A DNA stretch of 64,000 bases, taken from positions 434,001 through 498,000 of the forward strand of contig JAQTHZ010000001.1 of NCBI GenBank assembly GCA_029433365.1. The letters are read 5' to 3'. Shown here piece after piece: positions 58,336 to 64,000 of the stretch. Position 1 is the first letter of the stretch; each line of letters begins with the position of its first letter. The position numbers were made by a program, and so were the translations under genes. The stretch is from Orbaceae bacterium ESL0721. Its GTDB lineage: Bacteria > Pseudomonadota > Gammaproteobacteria > Enterobacterales > Orbaceae. The notes below the pieces were generated by a model. The model was not told the DNA's origin. It saw only the letters and a program-made list of their open reading frames with translations, and searched no databases.

Positions 58336-58821
58336 TTAGTGCGTTAAAAATGACGATGTACTTTGTAAATAATCGAAAAACCAACGAATTAGAAAGTGAA
58401 AATGGGGGATCAACTTAGATTCCGTCCAAAATTGACTCTTTGAGAGCGGTGTAAAAGTGTCCACAAAAAAGAGTACTGCAGCAACAATTAAGATACCTCT
58501 TAAAATACCAAAGCAGACACCTAAGACGCGATCAGTACCTGATAATCCCGTTTTCTGAACTATCTCGCCAATGATATAATTAATAATAGAACAGACGAGC
58601 AATGTAGCTATGAATAGAATAATCATTGCAGCTGCATTACGGACTAGATCACTATCAAAATAGGTTAAGTAAGGTGTAATTCGGTAGTAAAAATGGCTAG
58701 CAACCAAAAATGCTAATATCCAACTTACCAGTGATAATGCTTCCTTAACAAAACCTCTTACAACACTTGCTAATGCAGAAAAAACAATCACACCAATAAT
58801 AGTAAAATCAACCCAATTCAT
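58336..58821 (-). CDS. cvpA: Colicin V production protein CvpA
   Basis: A 161-residue inner-membrane protein with four hydrophobic segments. MNWVDFTIIGVIVFSALASVVRGFVKEALSLVSW and SGTDRVLGVCFGILRGILIV match CvpA (162 in E. coli). It is linked to colicin V export, purine genes and envelope/bile tolerance; the molecular role is unclear. AGGTG lies 6 bp before ATG 58821, making the upstream GTG (58830) unlikely. It precedes purF. Confidence 0.93.
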   Translation of the reverse strand: MNWVDFTIIGVIVFSALASVVRGFVKEALSLVSWILAFLVASHFYYRITPYLTYFDSDLVRNAAAMIILFIATLLVCSIINYIIGEIVQKTGLSGTDRVLGVCFGILRGILIVAAVLFFVDTFTPLSKSQFWTESKLIPHFHFLIRWFFDYLQSTSSFLTH

Positions 58822-58857
58822 GATAATCACCTTCTATTATTTATTAATACAAAATTG

Positions 58858-59430
58858 TCAATTAGCTACAATGATTCCTTTTAATTTTGTTAAATTATTT
58901 AAATCCATAATTACCTGTTCAGCTTGTTCACGTTTTGCATAAGGCCCAATAACCAATTTTATTAATTGATCTGGAGCCGGTTTTTTGGGTATCGCTTTCA
59001 CGTCATAACTATTTAAACGTAACAACGCTATTAGTTCATCTATTTTTTGTCTATTTTTTAATGCTACTAATTGAATAAGATAACTTTTTTGATCAGATAT
59101 TGACGACTTAGCATCATTTGCGCCTAAATCAGTTATGTTACTTTCAGTATCATCAATATAAGGGATATCAATAGCTCCATTACTACTTAAATTATTATTA
59201 ATACTGTTATTTATACTATTAAAGCCATTCACGGTATCTATTGAATCAAGTTGATTGGTACTATTTAATGTTGAAGGTGTAAAAATTGGTGTTGTTTTGG
59301 TGCGGGTTCTAGATTTGTCTGTAACAATCCAAGGAAAGATAAATGCAATTATTAATAATAATGTCGAAAATCCAACAAGCTGATTATGTATTCTGCTATT
59401 TTTCACAGGGGTTTTTAATACTTTTGGCAT
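58858..59430 (-). CDS. dedD: SPOR-domain cell division protein DedD
   Basis: A 190-residue bitopic protein: short cytoplasmic tail, one membrane helix (about 19-36, LVGFSTLLLIIAFIFPWIV), a low-complexity Asn/Ser/Asp linker, and a C-terminal SPOR domain (SYLIQLVALKNRQKIDELIALLRLNSYDVKAIPKK...KLVIGPYAKREQAEQVIMDLNNL). SPOR binds denuded septal peptidoglycan, placing DedD at the divisome. Position between folC and cvpA is conserved. Confidence 0.9.
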   Translation of the reverse strand: MPKVLKTPVKNSRIHNQLVGFSTLLLIIAFIFPWIVTDKSRTRTKTTPIFTPSTLNSTNQLDSIDTVNGFNSINNSINNNLSSNGAIDIPYIDDTESNITDLGANDAKSSISDQKSYLIQLVALKNRQKIDELIALLRLNSYDVKAIPKKPAPDQLIKLVIGPYAKREQAEQVIMDLNNLTKLKGIIVAN

Positions 59431-59475
59431 TTTTAATTCATCTGTTTCACAATTTATTTATCATCCATTTATCTA

Positions 59476-60762
59476 TCATCCACTGTATCTACCATCTAAG
59501 TTGACCAAAATTGGTGATATGGTATGAAAAGAACCTAACACAACAATCATATCCTCTGGCTGCGCATCCAATTTTGCTTTTGATAAAGCGGCCTGTACAT
59601 CACTAAATGATTGAATATGCGTAACCCCTTGTTTCTGTAACAGTTCGACTAAAATAGCTGCATCACATCCACGCTCGCCATAAAGTGAGGCGCAATACCA
59701 TGCATCGCCTTGTAGTTGATCTAATGTTGCGGCAATATCTTTATCTTTAAGCATCCCTATCACAAAACGCAATTTGCCACCCTCTTTCTGTTCTAATTTG
59801 AGTTGCTCTAATTGTGTCTGTAAGTAGGCAGCCGCATGGGGATTATGGGCAACATCTAAAAGAATTAAAGGATTTTCAGCAATTTTCTGTAATCTGCCTG
59901 GCAAACTGGCCTTGGCTAATCCGACGTTAATTGCAGTTGGTGGAATATCTAACGCCGAATAGGTTAAAGCAGCTAATGCTGTGGCTGCATTAGCTAATGG
60001 TAGATGGGGTTTTGGTAGCTGGTCAAATTCTCTATTAGCAGCAAAAAAAGACCACTCTTTTGGATTAAGATGATTAGTTATATAAGACCAATCACGATTT
60101 ACAGCGTAAAGGGGGCAACCCACTTCTGTTGCAGTCATCGAAATAGATTTAGGCATATCAGGTTCACCAACAACAGCAATTGCACTCTTTTTAAATATCC
60201 CCGCTTTTTCGCGCCCAATACTTTCACGTGTATTACCTAGATATTCGATATGATCGATACCAATTGAGGTGATAACTGCGACATTTTCGTCAACTATATT
60301 CGTAGCATCAAGGCGACCACCTAAACCGACTTCTAAAATAACAACATCTAATTTTGCTTTCTTAAATTGATAAAGCGCTGATAAAGTACCATATTCGAAA
60401 TAGGAGAGTGATATATCACCACGTTGCCGTTCAATAGCAACAAACGACTCTACCGTCTCCTGCTCTGTAGATTCTTGATTATTAATACGAACCCGTTCAG
60501 TAAAACGGATTAGATGAGGGGAACTATAGACACCAACTCGGTACCCTGCTGCCAACAATATCATCTCTATGGTGCGGCAAGTTGTCCCTTTTCCATTAGT
60601 ACCGGCTACGGTAAATAGATAGGGTGCTGGTTGCAACAGGTCTAAACGTGTTGCAACCTCTTTGACTCTCGTTAGCCCTAATTCAATCGTTTTTGGATGA
60701 ATCTGTTCTAAATAAGAGAGCCAAGTCTGTAGATCTGAACTGCTGCGGGGTTTAGATAACAT
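59476..60762 (-). CDS. folC: Dihydrofolate synthase / folylpolyglutamate synthase
   Basis: A 428-residue Mur-ligase-family enzyme adding glutamate to dihydropteroate and folates. ATP loop FTVAGTNGKGTTCRTIEMIL, GVYSSPHLIRFTERVRIN, VILEVGLGGRLDATNIVD, SIGIDHIEYLGNTRESIGREKAGIFK, and C-terminal LLDVAHNPHAAAYL. Length matches E. coli FolC (422). It starts 6 bp after the accD stop, so the two are coupled. Confidence 0.96.
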   Translation of the reverse strand: MLSKPRSSSDLQTWLSYLEQIHPKTIELGLTRVKEVATRLDLLQPAPYLFTVAGTNGKGTTCRTIEMILLAAGYRVGVYSSPHLIRFTERVRINNQESTEQETVESFVAIERQRGDISLSYFEYGTLSALYQFKKAKLDVVILEVGLGGRLDATNIVDENVAVITSIGIDHIEYLGNTRESIGREKAGIFKKSAIAVVGEPDMPKSISMTATEVGCPLYAVNRDWSYITNHLNPKEWSFFAANREFDQLPKPHLPLANAATALAALTYSALDIPPTAINVGLAKASLPGRLQKIAENPLILLDVAHNPHAAAYLQTQLEQLKLEQKEGGKLRFVIGMLKDKDIAATLDQLQGDAWYCASLYGERGCDAAILVELLQKQGVTHIQSFSDVQAALSKAKLDAQPEDMIVVLGSFHTISPILVNLDGRYSG

Positions 60763-60768
60763 AATCCA

Positions 60769-61659
60769 CTAAGCCGTTTTATCATCCGAATTTTCATTAA
60801 AAGGATCAGGTAAACGCATTAATTTTGCTATTAAACTAGCAATTTTAGGACGCAACTCTTTACGATGAATAATCATATCAAGCGCCCCTTTTTCTAATAA
60901 AAACTCACTACGTTGGAATCCTTCGGGTAACGTTTCGCGTACTGTCTGCTCAATAACTCTTGGCCCAGCAAAACCGATTAATGCTTTAGGCTCAGCTATA
61001 TTAATATCACCTAACATTGCTAAACTAGCTGAAACACCACCCATGGTAGGATCGGTCATAACCGAGATAAACGGCAACCCTTCATCTTGCATTTTCGCTA
61101 ATATGGCACTGGTTTTAGCCATCTGCATCAGAGAAAACAGTGCCTCTTGCATGCGCGCACCACCACTTGTTGAAAAACAGATTAATGGGCACTTATCTGC
61201 AATTGCTTGCTCCGCTGCACGTACAAATAGTGCACCTACAACAGATGACATAGATCCACCAATAAAAGCAAATTCGAAGGCTGCGGTAACAACAGGAATA
61301 CCCATTAAGGTACCTTTCATCACAACCATCGCATCTTTTTCATGTGTCGCTTTTTGTGCAGCGGTAAGACGGTCTTTATATTTTTTCGTATCTTTAAATT
61401 TGAGAATATCTTTTGGCTCTAATTCAGTACCAATCTCAACATCTGATCCATCATCTAAAAAGCGGTACAAACGTACGCGCGCAGGAATATGCATATGGTA
61501 ATCACATTTTGGGCAAACTTCTAAGTTACGTTCCAGTTCTGCCTGATAGATGATCTGACCACAACTACTACATTTTGTCCAAACACCACCAGGAATATTT
61601 GCCTTTTCATGATCTGATGAGATGTTATTTTTATTCAAAATTTTTTCAATCCAGCTCAT
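60769..61659 (-). CDS. accD: Acetyl-CoA carboxylase carboxyltransferase subunit beta
   Basis: A 296-residue subunit that, with AccA, transfers the carboxyl group from biotin to acetyl-CoA for fatty acid synthesis. Starts [11 protein letters not shown]; a zinc ribbon CSSCGQ...[13 protein letters not shown] (about 30-57) precedes the crotonase-like carboxyltransferase domain ([86 protein letters not shown]). Length near E. coli AccD (304). First gene of the conserved five-gene cluster. Confidence 0.97.
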   Translation of the reverse strand: MSWIEKILNKNNISSDHEKANIPGGVWTKCSSCGQIIYQAELERNLEVCPKCDYHMHIPARVRLYRFLDDGSDVEIGTELEPKDILKFKDTKKYKDRLTAAQKATHEKDAMVVMKGTLMGIPVVTAAFEFAFIGGSMSSVVGALFVRAAEQAIADKCPLICFSTSGGARMQEALFSLMQMAKTSAILAKMQDEGLPFISVMTDPTMGGVSASLAMLGDINIAEPKALIGFAGPRVIEQTVRETLPEGFQRSEFLLEKGALDMIIHRKELRPKIASLIAKLMRLPDPFNENSDDKTA

Positions 61660-61895
61660 TATTAATCTCTCGTTTTGAAACTTCTTTAACTGCTGTTTAA
61701 GATTTAGATGGCGATATTGTATAATATTTTGTTCTGATTCTTAATAATTATTTGCAAATATAGTAATAAGTAAATTAAAACCATCTAATTTATTGAATTT
61801 AAATGAGTTAAATTATATTCAACCACCCTTTGTTCAAATGGTTAATCACTTCATTCTACTATATCAGCACTATCCATCGCTCTGGTTTATTGATT

Positions 61896-62579
61896 TTACA
61901 TAGTGGTCAATTTACCTTTTGTGATCATTAAGTTCCGTTTGCAATATCGCGCTACACTATTATCATGGGTAACAATTAAGAGTGCCACACCACGTATATT
62001 GATATTGATAAGAAGCTGCATAATCTCATTGATACTCTCCTCATCTAATCCATTGGTTGGTTCATCCGCTAGAATGAGTTGTGGTTCACAAATATAGGCA
62101 CGTAAAATTGCTAGTCGACGCATTTCACTTGTCGACATATCAGCTGGATAGAGTTCACTTAGATGGCTAACTTTAGCTTTTTTTAGCAACTTTTGCGGAT
62201 CAAGTGAGTGTACATTTTTACAATGTTGATATAGCGAACGTTGATATAACGAACAAGGAAGCTGAATATTCTCTAAGCCAGTAAGTATTGGTAAAAGCGT
62301 ATCTCCTTGTGGAATATAACCAATATGTTGATTCCGAAAAGCAGAGGCTAAATCATCATCTAACTCAAATAGATTTGTCGAATCAACGGTAATTCTACCT
62401 TTGGTAGGAGTAATAAGACCCGCTATCATATTTAATAATGTTGTTTTACCGCTACCTGATGCCCCCATAATAGTAACAAATTCACCTCTCTCTAAAGAGA
62501 AGTTAATATTATCCAATACAGTAATCTGCTCTTTACCATGACGATAATTTTTGCAGAGATTTTTAACCTCAAGTAACAT
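61896..62579 (-). CDS. ABC transporter ATP-binding protein, LolD/MacB-like
   Basis: A 227-residue ATPase. Walker A MGASGSGKTTLLNMIAGL, Q-loop YIPQGDTLLPILTGLENIQLP, a drifted signature STSEMRRLAILRAYI where LSGGQxQR is usual, Walker B LILADEPTNGLD and the H-loop IVTHDNSVA. ATG 62579 has GGAGAAG at 6 bp; upstream in-frame Met codons lie within the permease gene. It immediately follows the permease gene (one base between), so they form one transporter. Confidence 0.85.
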   Translation of the reverse strand: MLLEVKNLCKNYRHGKEQITVLDNINFSLERGEFVTIMGASGSGKTTLLNMIAGLITPTKGRITVDSTNLFELDDDLASAFRNQHIGYIPQGDTLLPILTGLENIQLPCSLYQRSLYQHCKNVHSLDPQKLLKKAKVSHLSELYPADMSTSEMRRLAILRAYICEPQLILADEPTNGLDEESINEIMQLLININIRGVALLIVTHDNSVARYCKRNLMITKGKLTTM

Positions 62580-62580
62580 A

Positions 62581-63792
62581 CTAATCTTCTCCATTAAAGG
62601 TATTATAAGTATCAAACTTTGTTATTGAAAAGATAGAGTAGATACTCATTAATAGAATAATGATTAAAATAAGTAGAAAAACTAATAGTGCATAACAACT
62701 TGCTTCGAATGGTGTAATAATCAAACTTGGAAAACCGATTGATTGACAGATAAAAAGATTAAAAGCATAAAGGAAAATACCAGCAAAAATAATGCCTGCG
62801 ATCCCACCTAATGTAGTGAGAATTACCGATTCACGTAGCAACATCTTAACTAACATTCGACGTGAAGCGCCTAAAACTCTTAATAATCTAATCTCCCGTT
62901 TACGTTCATTAAGAACAGATGAGAAAATAATAAAAATTACAATTACAGCTAATACCCAAAAGAGTGAAGATAAACCATAGACAAAAAGATTAAAGCGATT
63001 AACTTTTTTTGCTATATCACTTATTACATCTTTTGTCATAATCAAATCAACATTATAAGCAACTGCATATTGAGAGATAATCTGCTTCATAATAGATTGG
63101 GGATTAGAACTCTTACTCACTTTAATTAAGATAGAAGAGGTAAAATCACTAAAATTTTCGATACCACCTTCAACCAACTCAGCGTACTGCATTAAACTAT
63201 GTCCTGCATTCATGGTCATAAAAATTGATGCATCGAATCCCATCCCACTACTCCCCATTTTGGCAACTACTTTAAATGGGCGATTAAACAAGGTGATCGT
63301 ATCCCCTACTTTGGCATCAATTTTAGAACCTATAACAATCTCATCATCAGATAGTGTGTGCTTAATTTTTGTCTGTAACCAAGGTTTAACCACAAAATCA
63401 CCTTGTTGATCAAAACCGATTAACTGCACTTTAGAACTACAGCAGTTGTTACTCAAAGAGGCGATAAAAAGTAGCGGAGATACAGCCGCAATCCCATCTA
63501 TTTTTTTAAGTTTATTAACAAGATCTAATTTAAGATAAAAACTACTCGGCTCAGCACCAAAGAGGACTTTTTCGAATTTTTTTTCATGTCCATAGGGAAC
63601 AATTAAAATATCTGCCCCAAACATATCAGTCATACTGGATAAAGTTGAGTTCAAATTTTTTAGTAGCATACTACCAGCAAAGAGGGTAGCTGAAAAAAGC
63701 ATAATAACAATAATCAAGCAGCAGCTTCGAAAAAGTCTACACTCAATATTACGCCAAGCTAAATGGGATAGGGTAAGCAATTTTTCTTGCAT
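62581..63792 (-). CDS. FtsX-like ABC transporter permease
   Basis: A 403-residue permease with the MacB/FtsX plan: one N-terminal helix (about 22-44), a large extracytoplasmic domain (GADILIVPYGHEKKFEKVLFGAEPSSFYL, LSNNCCSSKVQLIGFD with paired Cys), then three C-terminal helices with the conserved SVLNERKREIRLLRVLGASRRMLVKMLLRES. Such pairs do not import solutes but work on lipoproteins, peptides or envelope proteins. Similar permease/ATPase pairs also occur beside Ftr1/P19 iron-uptake genes; such partners would lie beyond the window, so the role is open. Confidence 0.8.
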   Translation of the reverse strand: MQEKLLTLSHLAWRNIECRLFRSCCLIIVIMLFSATLFAGSMLLKNLNSTLSSMTDMFGADILIVPYGHEKKFEKVLFGAEPSSFYLKLDLVNKLKKIDGIAAVSPLLFIASLSNNCCSSKVQLIGFDQQGDFVVKPWLQTKIKHTLSDDEIVIGSKIDAKVGDTITLFNRPFKVVAKMGSSGMGFDASIFMTMNAGHSLMQYAELVEGGIENFSDFTSSILIKVSKSSNPQSIMKQIISQYAVAYNVDLIMTKDVISDIAKKVNRFNLFVYGLSSLFWVLAVIVIFIIFSSVLNERKREIRLLRVLGASRRMLVKMLLRESVILTTLGGIAGIIFAGIFLYAFNLFICQSIGFPSLIITPFEASCYALLVFLLILIIILLMSIYSIFSITKFDTYNTFNGED

Positions 63793-64000
63793 GGTTAAAT
63801 CCTATTGTTAGAAAACACCATAACATGAACATATTTTAACCAATACATTATGAATAATATTTATAATATTATCAATATCTTATTGAATTGAAATAGAATG
63901 TATTAATTAAAATCATAAGAAAAGTTCTAATAAGAGTGACTCATACTGAATAACAAAAGTGATAAAAAATGGAATAGAGATGACTAAAAAGTAAATATTT
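63793..64000. other. window-edge intergenic DNA upstream of the FtsX-like gene
   Basis: AT-rich with no gene. An imperfect A/T palindrome (63852-63873, with AATAATATT and AATATTAT arms) lies 60-81 bp before the permease ATG and could be an operator, but A/T content makes chance likely. Confidence 0.4.

Noticed and set aside
63852-63873. Possible Fur box upstream of the FtsX-like permease
   Set aside because: Only about 11 of 19 positions match, in very AT-rich DNA.

Overview
This is an AT-rich chromosomal window of a gammaproteobacterium. Gene orders shared with enteric and related bacteria are trxB-cydDC, ilv(L)GMEDA, pgpB-lapA-lapB next to ribA, zipA-ligA, yebC-ruvC and accD-folC-dedD-cvpA-purF. 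Low GC, a fermentative set (D- and L-lactate dehydrogenases) and SinH/InvE-type adhesins make me favour an Orbales (Gilliamella/Orbus-like) insect-gut bacterium. No rRNA is present to prove this; Pasteurellales or another AT-rich enteric relative remain possible.

Layout. 1-1000: 3' end of a restriction-modification-type DNA methyltransferase gene, an AT-rich gap and tRNA-Gly(GCC). 1.1-9.4 kb: yhhL, rsmD, mrcA, ygfX, mltB, ldhA, ampG. 9.5-18.4 kb: nitroreductase, trxB, cydD, cydC, then the divergently controlled sitABCD-type metal transporter with a Fur box. 19-31 kb: an L-lactate/2-hydroxyacid dehydrogenase, membrane PQQ glucose dehydrogenase, and the complete ilvGMEDA operon preceded by an ilvL attenuator. 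31-36.7 kb: MFS transporter, a decayed SUKH-type immunity gene, a stand-alone InvE-type adhesion-domain protein, roxA, a TatD-family DNase. 36.8-49 kb: lapB, lapA, pgpB, ribA, tautomerase, luxS, ligA, zipA, acrA, acrB. 49-64 kb: ruvC, yebC, dnaB, a SinI-like and SinH-like adhesin pair with a consensus FNR box, purF, cvpA, dedD, folC, accD, and an FtsX/LolD-like ABC pair at the edge.

Working together: most of the window is housekeeping (envelope synthesis and recycling, branched-chain amino acids, redox, replication and repair). The host-facing part is the SinH/SinI pair, the InvE-domain protein, AcrAB efflux, metal uptake and LuxS.

The least expected structure is non-coding. Many gaps carry short degenerate tandem arrays (unit 11-22 bp), each with its own consensus. 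Several run into gene ends, so stop codons and C-termini of sitC, ilvM, tatD, lapA and cydD lie in or beside repeats. A 15-mer, AATGTTTTAGGGTTA, also recurs at four intergenic loci, always downstream of a gene and in that gene's sense orientation. No CRISPR array, prophage or intact insertion sequence was seen.
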